A stretch of DNA of 64,000 bases, taken from Mycolicibacterium sp. HK-90 (GTDB taxonomy: Bacteria; Actinomycetota; Actinomycetes; Mycobacteriales; Mycobacteriaceae). The notes under the pieces were generated by a model. It was not told where the DNA came from and ran no database searches. It saw nothing but the letters and a program-made list of their open reading frames with translations. The stretch lies in NCBI RefSeq assembly GCF_030486405.1, contig NZ_CP129613.1:2728001-2792000 (forward strand). The letters are read 5' to 3'. The position numbers and the translations under genes are program-made. This document shows positions 44,346 through 51,834 of this stretch, one piece after another (position 1 is the stretch's first letter; each line of letters begins with the position of its first letter).

Positions 44346-44868
44346 GGCCAAAAGTGAACTGCCGCCAGTGATCTACGTGGACACCTGCGTGTACATCGAC
44401 GTGTTGACTCAGGAACCCACACTGCACCCTGAGACCGAGGAACCGCGTTGGAAAAGCGCAAAAGCGTTGCTGGACGCGGTGAATGACGGGCGGGTGGTGT
44501 TGGCTACATCATCTTTGGTCGACGCGGAGGTGGGCAGTTTCGCGACGCTGCGCGACGACGGCGACACGTTCCTCAAGAAGGTGCGCGGCTGGTTCGACGC
44601 GCCGCCTCCCGGCACCCGCTACGTCGAGGTTGACCGGATGATCGCTCGGGACGCCGAACGGTTGCAGAAGGCATGGAGGCCGCATGCTGCGCCAGGTAAG
44701 AAGATGAATGGTGCTGATGCGGTCCACTTGGCGGCGTCGGTCAGGCTTAAATGCGACTACCTGATGACGGGTGACGGTGGTTTCCCCGTGGGTCACACAG
44801 TGGATGGCGTGAAAGTTCGTTACGCCGAGTCGGTTTGGCCGCAGACCATATTCGATGAGCTAGGTTAG
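44338..44868 (+). CDS. PIN-domain ribonuclease (possible toxin)
   Basis: A 176-residue PIN protein with the acidic cluster D15 (VIYVDTCVYID), E64 (SSLVDAEVG), D127 (NGADAVHLAASV) and D146 (YLMTGDGGF). This is the metal-dependent ribonuclease fold used by VapC toxins, although it is longer than typical VapC (about 130). Its ATG overlaps the upstream partner gene by 8 nt. Confidence 0.8.
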   Translation: MAKAKSELPPVIYVDTCVYIDVLTQEPTLHPETEEPRWKSAKALLDAVNDGRVVLATSSLVDAEVGSFATLRDDGDTFLKKVRGWFDAPPPGTRYVEVDRMIARDAERLQKAWRPHAAPGKKMNGADAVHLAASVRLKCDYLMTGDGGFPVGHTVDGVKVRYAESVWPQTIFDELG

Positions 44869-44887
44869 CCACTCCAGCGAGGGGTGG

Positions 44888-44961
44888 TGGGGCGGGCGGG
44901 GCTCGAACCCGCGACCTCCGGATTATGAGTCCGTGGCTCTGACCGTCTGAGCTACCGCCCC
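44888..44961 (-). tRNA. tRNA with CAU anticodon (Met or lysidine-type Ile)
   Basis: On the reverse strand the 74-nt gene has acceptor GGGGCGG/CCGCCCC, an anticodon loop CTCATAA (CAT) and T-arm GCGGG-TTCGAGC-CCCGC. The discriminator A and an encoded CCA (44885-44887) follow. It lies inside the island between the PIN gene and the iterons, so it may be an accessory tRNA rather than the housekeeping methionine tRNA. Confidence 0.9.
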
Positions 44962-45011
44962 CTGTTCGGTGGTGAACTTACCGTCGCCCGTCTGTCGCCG
45001 CTACGAATCGA

Positions 45012-45059
45012 CGCATTTGCACTGATCTGCGCATATGCGTACAAGCGCGCATATGCGTA
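45012..45059. repeat. Three iterons with 18-bp spacing
   Basis: CGCATTTGC at 45012, CGCATATGCG at 45030 and CGCATATGCG at 45048 repeat every 18 bp; the last two belong to a 13-bp direct repeat GCGCATATGCGTA (45029-45041 and 45047-45059). Each full unit is a palindrome. They lie just upstream of the small genes preceding the recombinase and may be an operator, replication iterons or arm-type recombinase sites. Confidence 0.7.
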
Positions 45060-45111
45060 ATCACGTTGCACCCCTTGGTATTTCGTGGCGCAAGAGCTAC
45101 CGTCACCCACC

Positions 45112-45447
45112 ATGAAGAACAACTATTGCCCACCAATCACCATTCCCGGGCCGTCGCGGATCGCGGCCGACCGGCTGGCCACCGCGGCTCGACCAGGGAC
45201 CGTTCGCGACATCCTGACCGACTATGCCGACCAGCTGACCACCGCGGGCGCGTTCGCCGACGTGACGGCCCGCGACGCCCGCGCCATCGCGGCGGTTATG
45301 GCGTGGGACTGCTGCCACGGCGGTGAATCCACCGCGCTGCGGCAGCGAGCCGCCGCCGTCACCGCAGGCGCGTGGGGTGGCTGGGACAGCCCCACGGGGG
45401 TGGTGCGCGCGTTTACCATCGCGGCGACCGTCTTGGACGCGCTGTGA
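45112..45447 (+). CDS. Small island protein upstream of the recombinase
   Basis: A 111-residue protein, helical, with RIAADRLATAARPGTVRDILTDYADQLTTAGAFADVTARDARAIAAVMAWDCCHGGE. No family recognised. ATG 45112 lies 8 nt after a TACCGT box; a GTG at 45085 is in frame upstream. It starts an overlapping three-gene run that ends in the recombinase, so a role in regulating or directing recombination is possible. Confidence 0.6.
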   Translation: MKNNYCPPITIPGPSRIAADRLATAARPGTVRDILTDYADQLTTAGAFADVTARDARAIAAVMAWDCCHGGESTALRQRAAAVTAGAWGGWDSPTGVVRAFTIAATVLDAL

Positions 45448-45629
45448 CGGCCCGCGGGCTGGCCGCGCTGGCTGAGCGGGCCGGATTCGATCTGTGGGTG
45501 TACCGCGACACCGCCGAGCTGTTCACCGCATGGGTGCCGGTCGTGCCGTCGTACTCCGGATCCGTTGCAGGGTGCTGGGATTGGCTGGCCGACCGGCTGG
45601 CCCAAGACAGTGAGGGGTCGGCACGATGA
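45444..45629 (+). CDS. Small island protein in the recombinase run
   Basis: A 61-residue protein beginning VTARGLAALAERAGFDLWVYRD. The GTG overlaps the preceding stop (GTGA) and its own stop overlaps the recombinase ATG (ATGA). No family recognised. Confidence 0.55.
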   Translation: MTARGLAALAERAGFDLWVYRDTAELFTAWVPVVPSYSGSVAGCWDWLADRLAQDSEGSAR

Positions 45630-46495
45630 GCGGCCCCGCACCCTTGCCGCTACCGGAACCGTGGCGCGAACTGGTCGAGGCGTTCATACGTGCTGAGACT
45701 GCGGCCGGCCGGTAGCCCGCCACCGTCCGCAAGCGTCGCAGCGACCTGGGCAGGCTGGCCCGCAGTGTGGGAGGTGACCCACGGGGCGTGACGGAGGCGC
45801 AGCTGGAGGCGTGGTTAGAACGAAACCGCCACTGGGCCATAGAGACCCGCCGCAGCCACCGCAACACCACCGTGACGTTCTTCCGGTGGGCACACCGCAA
45901 AGGCCACATTCCCACCGACCCCGCGGCCGAGCTGCCGGTGGTGCGACCCGCCACCGCTGTGCCGCGACCTGCTCCAGATGCCGCGTGGCGACACGCGATC
46001 CAGGTGGCCGACCCACGGACGCGGCTGATGCTGCGGTTGGCGGGGGAGGTGGGTCTGCGTCGCGCTGAGGTGGCGCAGGTACATACCCGCGACCTGACGA
46101 CCGGCGCGGGCGGTCCCCAGCTGCTGGTCCACGGGAAGGGCGGAAAGCTGCGCGTGGTGCCGCTGACCGACGACCTGGCCGACCTGATCGCCCAGGGGGC
46201 ACCGGGTCACAGCCCGGAGATGGCGGCGTACGGGGTGGACGGGTGGTTGTTCCCCGGCGACGACAACGGCCACTTGCCACCCGTATGGGTCGGCAAGATG
46301 GTCGCTGCGGTGCTGCCGGGCATCTGGACGATGCACACCCTCCGTCACAGGTTCGCGACCCGCGCCTATCGCGGCACGGGCAATCTGCGCGCGGTGCAGA
46401 CGCTGCTGGGTCACTCGTCGGTCGCCACCACCGAGCGGTACACCGCGGTGGACCACGACGAGGTGCGAGCCGCGATGATGGCGGCACTCGACTGA
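45626..46495 (+). pseudogene. Tyrosine recombinase interrupted by an in-frame TAG
   Basis: Frame from ATG 45626 reads MSGPAPLPLPEPWRELVEAF...TAAGR, meets TAG at 45713-45715, then continues in the same frame PATVRKRRSDLGRLARSVGG and a complete tyrosine recombinase. Catalytic residues are intact: Arg in GEVGLRRAEV, Lys in GKGGKLRVVP, HTLRHRF, LLGHSSVATT and the nucleophile in TTERYTAV. The interruption lies in the N-terminal core-binding domain, before residue 31. Translation from GTG 45767 would omit about 47 residues, so the protein is probably inactive or altered. Confidence 0.8.
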
Positions 46496-46604
46496 TGTCG
46501 GCCCGTCTGAGCAAATAACCCCGCAGCTAACCCTCAGTGGATTGTTGGGGGCACGCGGTGTTTTCAGCGGACTAAAAATAGCGTCTGAGATGGCGAAACT
46601 CTGG

Positions 46605-46676
46605 TGCGCGATACTGGGATTGAACCAGTGACCTCTTCCGTGTCAGGGAAGCGCTCTCCCGCTGAGCTAATCGCGC
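46605..46676 (-). tRNA. tRNA-Val (GAC)
   Basis: The reverse strand gives acceptor GCGCGAT/ATCGCGC, anticodon loop CTGACAC (GAC), T-arm CACTGGTTCAATCCCAGT-type and an encoded CCA (46602-46604). It lies 109 bp downstream of the recombinase stop, in the Gly-Cys-Val tRNA cluster. Confidence 0.93.
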
Positions 46677-46696
46677 GGGTTGAAACTCTTACTTGG

Positions 46697-46767
46697 AGGT
46701 GGAGACGGGAATCGAACCCGTGTGCACGGCTTTGCAGGCCGTTGCCTCACCACTCGGCCACTCCACC
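46697..46767 (-). tRNA. tRNA-Cys (GCA)
   Basis: A 71-nt gene on the reverse strand with acceptor GGTGGAG/CTCCACC, anticodon loop CTGCAAA (GCA) and U73 discriminator. It is between tRNA-Val and the right tRNA-Gly. Confidence 0.93.
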
Positions 46768-46794
46768 GCTGGGGTTGATGCCACAATCGCACCT

Positions 46795-46909
46795 TCGAGC
46801 GGATGACGGGATTCGAACCCGCGACCCTCACCTTGGCAAGGTGATGCGCTACCAACTGCGCTACATCCGCGCGCCACGAGCGAGATCGTCGCCCGTCGCG
46901 ATGCAGAAC
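46795..46909. repeat. Right 115-bp direct repeat containing tRNA-Gly
   Basis: Perfect copy of 36773-36887. The right copy is separated from the recombinase gene by tRNA-Val and tRNA-Cys, which is awkward for a simple att interpretation and favours either a recombination-driven duplication or a carried tRNA copy. Confidence 0.85.
46798..46870 (-). tRNA. tRNA-Gly (GCC), right copy
   Basis: Identical to the tRNA-Gly at 36776-36848 and first in a Gly-Cys-Val cluster read right to left. That cluster order is the usual one in mycobacteria as I recall it, so this is probably the ancestral copy. Confidence 0.95.
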
Positions 46910-46979
46910 ATTAGTCCACGGACGTGCGCAGACACAAATCCCCATTACGGGAGGGCAACGGGCGGCCAAAAATGGTGTT

Positions 46980-47483
46980 TCAGAACAGGTGATACGCCTC
47001 CGGTGACAGGGCGAATCCGTGGCGGGACTTGGTGTCGCGACATGTGACACCGGTCCCGGTGCTCTCGCATCGCAGGGCCCCGGCGGTGATCGAGTCCTGC
47101 TCCGCCAGTTGGGTGTCCGCGCTCGGCGTGCTGTCGCCGGCGCAGACGAAGGCGGCCGGCCGCCCGGGGTGCAGCGTGATGCCGCGGCCGTAATCCAGCT
47201 CACAGCTGGCGGGGCGCAGTGGTGGGGCCCAGCTACGTTCGGCGATGTCGCAGCGGGCCATGGTGGCGTCGAGCAGGCAACGCACGTTTCCCGACGGGGA
47301 CGTGAAGGCGGTCGGCCGGTCGACCTGGCGGTTCACCAGCCCGGACACGCTGCGGATGTTCGCCGTTACGGCAGATGCCGGATCTGTCACGGGTGCCGAT
47401 GTGCTGTGGCAGCCGGTAAACAAGGCGCTAGCAGCAAAAACCGCGCCGCCGACGGCCGTCGAGCGGATCCGCAGGTGAACCAT
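46980..47483 (-). CDS. Lipoprotein of DUF6636 type
   Basis: A 167-residue protein with a signal peptide ending in lipobox LFTGC (MVHLRIRSTAVGGAVFAASALFTGC) and a mature domain TAFTSPSGNVRCLLDATMARCDIAE...CELDYGRGI...AFVCAGDST, the cysteine-rich pattern of DUF6636 actinobacterial exported proteins. ATG 47483 is chosen over the longer frame because it gives a normal signal sequence. It probably sits on the outer face of the cytoplasmic membrane; function unknown. Confidence 0.75.
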   Translation of the reverse strand: MVHLRIRSTAVGGAVFAASALFTGCHSTSAPVTDPASAVTANIRSVSGLVNRQVDRPTAFTSPSGNVRCLLDATMARCDIAERSWAPPLRPASCELDYGRGITLHPGRPAAFVCAGDSTPSADTQLAEQDSITAGALRCESTGTGVTCRDTKSRHGFALSPEAYHLF

Positions 47484-47601
47484 GACGGGTGACCATACGC
47501 CCACGTCGGCGTGCATATTTGGCAAATCAAACAAGTCGATCGGGCGGATACCGATTCGGGTCTGGCCGGGTATGCGTGCTAGTGTTCGACGTCGTTCCCA
47601 C

Positions 47602-47673
47602 GGTCTCGTAGCTCAGTGGGAGAGCGTCCGCCTCACACGCGGAAGGTCGCTGGTTCGAACCCAGCCGGGACCA
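47602..47673 (+). tRNA. tRNA-Val (CAC)
   Basis: A forward-strand tRNA with acceptor GGTCTCG/CGGGACC (one G-U pair), anticodon loop CTCACAC (CAC), T-arm GCTGGTTCGAACCCAGC and an encoded CCA (47674-47676). Confidence 0.95.
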
Positions 47674-47781
47674 CCATCACCTCAGGCGGCTTCGGAGAAA
47701 TCCGGGGCCGTTTTTTCGTGTCGGGACACACAGTTCACCGTGACCGGGTGTTGTCCGTCCGATTCGGTAGGGTCCTCCGAC

Positions 47782-50193
47782 GTGACTCAGAGCGTGACCG
47801 TCGGAACCATCAGATCCGTTACCTCCCGTCTGGCCGAGGAACTCGCCGTGGGCGAGGGGCAGGTCGCCGCCGCGGTGGCCCTGCTGGACGAGGGCGCGAC
47901 GGTCCCGTTCATCGCCCGGTACCGCAAGGAAGTGACCGGCAGTCTCGACGACGGCCAGTTGCGCACCCTCGAGGAGCGCCTGGGCTACCTGCGCGAGCTC
48001 GACCAGCGCCGTGAGGCCGTGCTGGCCTCCATCCAGGAGCAGGGCAAGCTCACCGACGAACTGCGGGCCGCGCTGATGTCGGCCGACACCAAGGCCCGGG
48101 TCGAGGACATCTACCTGCCCTACAAGCCCAAGCGGCGCACCAAGGCTCAGATCGCCAAGGAGGCGGGCCTGGAGCCGCTGGCCGACCGGCTGCTGGCCGA
48201 TCCGACGCTGGTGCCCGACGAGGTGGCCGCGGAGTTCCTCAACGACGACGTGGCCGACGCGCCCGCCGCACTGGAAGGCGCCCGCCACATCATCATCGAG
48301 CGCGCCTCCGAGGACGCCGAGCTGGTCGGCGCGACTCGGGAGAAGTTCTGGGCCGACGGCTCGCTGCGCACCGGCCCGTGGTCCGAAGAGGCTGCGAAAA
48401 GCCCTGCCGCGCAGAAGTTCCGGGACTACTTCGAGTTCTCCGAGCCGCTGGAGAACATGCCGTCGCACCGGGTGCTGGCCGTGCTGCGCGGCGAGAAGGA
48501 ACAGGCGCTGTCGCTGAACTTCGACGGCGGCGAGGACGAGCTGTACCAGGCGATGATCGCCCAGGCTCTCGGTATCGACATGACCGCCAAGGCCCCGGCC
48601 ACCCCGTGGCTGGCCACCACCGTCCGGCTGGCCTGGCGCGCCAAGCTGATGATCTCGGCTGCGGTCGACGCGCGGATCAGGCTGCGCCAGCGGGCCGAGG
48701 ACGAGGCGGTGGCGGTGTTCGCCCGCAACCTCAAGGACCTGCTGCTGGCCGCGCCCGCCGGCACCCGCGCCACCCTCGGCCTGGACCCGGGCTTCCGCAC
48801 CGGGGTCAAGGTCGCCGTCGTCGACGCCACCGGCAAGGTCGTGGATACCTGCGCGATCTTCCCGCATCAGCCGCAGAAGCAGTGGGACCAGGCCAAGGCC
48901 ACCCTGGCGGCGCTGATCGCCCGGCACAACGTCGAGCTGATCGCGGTCGGCAACGGGACCGCGTCGCGCGAGACCGACGCGCTGGCCGGTGAGCTGATCG
49001 CCGACATCCGCTCCGCCGGGGCCAAGGCTCCGGCCAAGGCCATGGTCAGCGAGGCCGGCGCCTCGGTGTACTCGGCCTCGGAGTACGCGGCCCGGGAGAT
49101 GCCGAACCTCGACGTGACCCTGCGCGGTGCGGTCTCGATCGCCCGTCGCCTGCAGGATCCGCTGGCCGAGCTGGTGAAGATCGATCCGAAGTCGATCGGG
49201 GTCGGGCAGTATCAGCACGACGTGACACCGGGCTCGCTGGCGCGCAGCCTCGACGCGGTGGTCGAAGACGCGGTGAACGCGGTGGGCGTGGACCTCAACA
49301 CCGCGTCGGTGCCGCTGTTGGCCCGGGTCTCGGGGGTCACCGAATCGCTGGCCGAGGCCATCGTGGCGCACCGCGAGAGCGCCGGCGCGTTCCGCAGCCG
49401 CAAGGCGCTGCTCGACGTTCCGCGCCTGGGGCCGAAGGCTTTCGAACAATGCGCGGGCTTCCTGCGGATCCGTGACGGGGAGGATCCGCTGGATGCCTCC
49501 GGCGTCCACCCCGAGTCCTACCCGGTGGTGCGGCGGATCCTGGACCGCTCCAACGTCACCCTGGGCGAGCTGATCGGGGACGAGCGCACCCTGCGGGGGC
49601 TCAAGCCTGCCGACTTCGCCGACGATCGGTTCGGCATCCCGACCGTCACCGACATCCTGGCCGAACTGGAGAAGCCTGGGCGTGACCCACGGCCCGCGTT
49701 CTCCACGGCCACCTTTGCCGCGGGCGTCGAGAAGGTCGCCGACCTCAAGGTCGGCATGGTGCTGGAGGGCGTGGTGACCAACGTCGCGGCCTTCGGCGCC
49801 TTCGTCGACGTGGGCGTGCACCAGGACGGCCTGGTGCACGTCTCGGCGATGGCCGACCGGTTCATCTCCGACCCGCACGAGGTGGTGAAGTCCGGGCAGG
49901 TGGTCAAGGTCAAGGTCGTCGACGTCGACGTGGAACGGCAACGGATCGGACTGTCCCTGCGCCTCAACGACACCCCGCAGCAGGGCAAGCGGCCCGACCG
50001 CAATGACCGCGGCAACCAGGGCGGCCAGAACCGCCGGGACGGCGGCGGCAACCAGGGCCGTGGTGGCGGTAACCAGGGGCGCGGCGGGGACCGGCGAAAC
50101 CAGAACCGCGGCAACAACTCCGGTCGCCGCGAGTCCAACCAGCCGATGGGTTCGATGGCCGAGGCCCTGCGCAACGCAGGTTTCGGAAAGTAG
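47782..50193 (+). CDS. tex: Tex-family S1 RNA-binding transcription factor
   Basis: An 803-residue Tex protein: N-terminal helical region (PFIARYRKEVTGSLDDGQLRTLEERL), YqgF/RNase H-like domain (ATLGLDPGFRTGVKVAVVDATGKV), helix-hairpin-helix segments (VPLLARVSGVTESLAEAIVAHR) and a C-terminal S1 domain (KVGMVLEGVVTNVAAFGAFVDVGVHQDGLVHVSAM). The last about 70 residues are Gly/Arg/Asn-rich repeats (GGGNQGRGGGNQGRGG) that may bind RNA. It acts in the cytoplasm on transcription or RNA stability. Start GTG 47782; a GTG 4 codons later is possible. Confidence 0.93.
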   Translation: MTQSVTVGTIRSVTSRLAEELAVGEGQVAAAVALLDEGATVPFIARYRKEVTGSLDDGQLRTLEERLGYLRELDQRREAVLASIQEQGKLTDELRAALMSADTKARVEDIYLPYKPKRRTKAQIAKEAGLEPLADRLLADPTLVPDEVAAEFLNDDVADAPAALEGARHIIIERASEDAELVGATREKFWADGSLRTGPWSEEAAKSPAAQKFRDYFEFSEPLENMPSHRVLAVLRGEKEQALSLNFDGGEDELYQAMIAQALGIDMTAKAPATPWLATTVRLAWRAKLMISAAVDARIRLRQRAEDEAVAVFARNLKDLLLAAPAGTRATLGLDPGFRTGVKVAVVDATGKVVDTCAIFPHQPQKQWDQAKATLAALIARHNVELIAVGNGTASRETDALAGELIADIRSAGAKAPAKAMVSEAGASVYSASEYAAREMPNLDVTLRGAVSIARRLQDPLAELVKIDPKSIGVGQYQHDVTPGSLARSLDAVVEDAVNAVGVDLNTASVPLLARVSGVTESLAEAIVAHRESAGAFRSRKALLDVPRLGPKAFEQCAGFLRIRDGEDPLDASGVHPESYPVVRRILDRSNVTLGELIGDERTLRGLKPADFADDRFGIPTVTDILAELEKPGRDPRPAFSTATFAAGVEKVADLKVGMVLEGVVTNVAAFGAFVDVGVHQDGLVHVSAMADRFISDPHEVVKSGQVVKVKVVDVDVERQRIGLSLRLNDTPQQGKRPDRNDRGNQGGQNRRDGGGNQGRGGGNQGRGGDRRNQNRGNNSGRRESNQPMGSMAEALRNAGFGK

Positions 50194-50196
50194 CGG

Positions 50197-50916
50197 CTAC
50201 GCGGACTGCTCCGGGGCCTGATCGGCCTCGGAGTGGCTGCGCCGCCACGAGCGGTATCCACGGTGCGCGGCGAACGCCCCGATGACGGCCGTCACGCACC
50301 ACACGCCGATCGCGGTGTAGGCCAGCGGGGCCGACAGGTCACCGATCGAGGCGCCCAGCGCGGTGTAGACGAACGCGCGGGGTACTGACCCGATGAACGC
50401 ACCGACCGCCATCTGCCACATCGGGACCCCGAACGCGCCGAAGGCGTAGGACGCCAGCGCGTCGGACACCCCGGGCACGAAACGCTGACCGACCACCGCC
50501 CACAGGCCGCCCCGCTCGATCTGGCGGTCCAGCCGGTCGGCTCGGCGCGCCCCGAGCAGGGCCCGGGCGCTGTCTCGCCCGGCGCGCCGCCCGATCAGAC
50601 TGGCCACCACGGCGGTGCCCACGGTCGCGCCCAATGTCACGAAGGTGCCCAGCACCGGGCCGAACAACACGCCACTGCCCGCGGCCAGGATCGGCCCGGG
50701 CACGAACAACGCCCCCAGACAGGCTGAGACGACGACGTAGGCCAGCGGTGCGGCGGGCCCGGTGGCGGCCACCGCGCCCCGGATGTCGTCGATGTCGACG
50801 ACGCGCGCGACGGCCACCAGGTAGAAGAGGCCGAACAAGAACGCCGCGAAGGCGACGAGGCGCAGGATGTGCGCTCGCCGGTTGGGGGCGGCGGGGGAGT
50901 CGTCGGTGTCAGTCAT
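50197..50916 (-). CDS. TVP38/TMEM64 (VTT)-family membrane protein
   Basis: A 239-residue polytopic protein with the SNARE-associated/VTT signature LFVPGPILAAGSGVLFGPVLGTFVTLGATVGTAVVASLIGRRAGR and GQRFVPGVSDALASYAFGAFGVPMWQMAVGAFIGSVPRAFVYTALG. This family may act in lipid transport or membrane homeostasis; the exact role is unknown. Start taken at ATG 50916, with a longer TTG/GTG frame available. It converges on tex. Confidence 0.83.
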   Translation of the reverse strand: MTDTDDSPAAPNRRAHILRLVAFAAFLFGLFYLVAVARVVDIDDIRGAVAATGPAAPLAYVVVSACLGALFVPGPILAAGSGVLFGPVLGTFVTLGATVGTAVVASLIGRRAGRDSARALLGARRADRLDRQIERGGLWAVVGQRFVPGVSDALASYAFGAFGVPMWQMAVGAFIGSVPRAFVYTALGASIGDLSAPLAYTAIGVWCVTAVIGAFAAHRGYRSWRRSHSEADQAPEQSA

Positions 50917-51005
50917 CGCGCACACGATTGTTCCCCACGGCGCGATACCTCGGCGCGTAGCGTGAGGTCAGACGCGGGTGCGAGGACGCGACGAAAGGAA
51001 TCACC

Positions 51006-51410
51006 ATGGACATCGCGTTGGTGGCCACCACGAGAGGCCCGTTCGACGAGGCCGTCGCTCGCACGCGACAAGCCTTGGCCGACCAGGGATTCGGGGTGTT
51101 AACCGAGATCGACATCAAGTCCACGCTCAACGCCAAACTGGGCGGTGGTGCCGGTGACGAGGTGGGGGATTACCTGATCTTGGGCGCCTGCAATCCACAG
51201 TTCGCTCAGCAGGCGCTCAACGCATTTCCGCAGATCGGCGTGCTGCTGCCGTGCAACGTGGTGTTGCGCACCGGTGGTGGCGGTGACGGGGTGGTCGTCG
51301 TCGAGGCGATGAATCCGAACCTGATGGCCGAGGTTACCGACGAGCCGGCCCTGGCCGACATCGCCGCCGAGGTCGGCCGGCGCCTGCAGGCTGCGATCGA
51401 CAGTCTGTAG
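51006..51410 (+). CDS. DUF302 protein
   Basis: A 134-residue small alpha/beta protein of the DUF302 family: FDEAVARTRQALADQGFGVLTEIDIKSTLNAKL and YLILGACNPQFAQQALNAFPQIGVLLPCNVVL. The proteins are cytoplasmic and of unknown function, sometimes linked with redox or metal stress. A GAAAGGA ribosome site precedes the ATG. Confidence 0.88.
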   Translation: MDIALVATTRGPFDEAVARTRQALADQGFGVLTEIDIKSTLNAKLGGGAGDEVGDYLILGACNPQFAQQALNAFPQIGVLLPCNVVLRTGGGGDGVVVVEAMNPNLMAEVTDEPALADIAAEVGRRLQAAIDSL

Positions 51411-51418
51411 GGGCTGCG

Positions 51419-51775
51419 TCACCCCGACGCCGCATCGATCACTCCGTCGAGAATCTCGCGCGAGGTCGACAAGTCCCGGATCGCCCGCTCGATCCGGGTC
51501 CGTTCGGCGGACAGCTCGGTGAGCAGACGGGATGTGGCCTGCGGGGCGGGCCCGCCGTCGGCATCGCGCAGGCACGGCAGGAGCGACGAGATGGTGCGAC
51601 TGTGCAGACCGGCGGCATAGAGCTCCTGGATGCGGATCACCCGGTCGACGGCCTGTTCCGGATACTCGCGTTGCCCACCGGGGGTGCGGTTGGCCGCCAG
51701 CAGCCCCTGCTGTTCGTAGTACCGCAGCGACCGTTGGCTGACCCCGGTGCGGCGCGCGAGTTCGCCTATGCGCAT
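51419..51775 (-). CDS. MerR-family transcriptional regulator
   Basis: A 118-residue MerR protein: MRIGELARRTGVSQRSLRYYEQQGLLAANRTPGGQREY (winged HTH) and a coiled-coil dimerisation helix. No metal-binding cysteine cluster is obvious, so a small-molecule ligand is likely. ATG 51775 starts the conserved domain. It is divergent from the deacetylase gene, whose promoter has a MerR-type 20-bp spacer. Confidence 0.88.
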   Translation of the reverse strand: MRIGELARRTGVSQRSLRYYEQQGLLAANRTPGGQREYPEQAVDRVIRIQELYAAGLHSRTISSLLPCLRDADGGPAPQATSRLLTELSAERTRIERAIRDLSTSREILDGVIDAASG

Positions 51776-51797
51776 ACGCCAGTTATACCGACGCGGG

Positions 51798-51829
51798 TTG
51801 ACCCTGACATTGGTGTCAGCTCGTACCGT
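51798..51829 (+). promoter_or_regulatory. MerR-type promoter with 20-bp spacer and central palindrome
   Basis: TTGACC (-35, 51798-51803) and TACCGT (-10, 51824-51829) are separated by 20 bp, and the spacer contains CTGACA-TTGG-TGTCAG (51804-51819). Overlong spacers with a dyad are the hallmark of MerR-activated promoters. The -10 box ends 5 nt before the deacetylase ATG, so that transcript would be leaderless. Confidence 0.75.
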
Positions 51830-51834
51830 TCGGC

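Noticed and set aside
46602..46640. tRNA-Val 3' end as the attachment site of the recombinase
   Set aside because: It is the nearest tRNA 3' end to the recombinase gene, but I found no second copy of this sequence at the left side of the island, whereas the tRNA-Gly repeat is perfect.
47677..49941. A 754-codon open frame on the reverse strand opposite tex
   Set aside because: It is antisense to a clearly conserved Tex protein; the high GC of third codon positions keeps the opposite frame open and its translation is Arg/Gly/His/Asp-rich without any domain.
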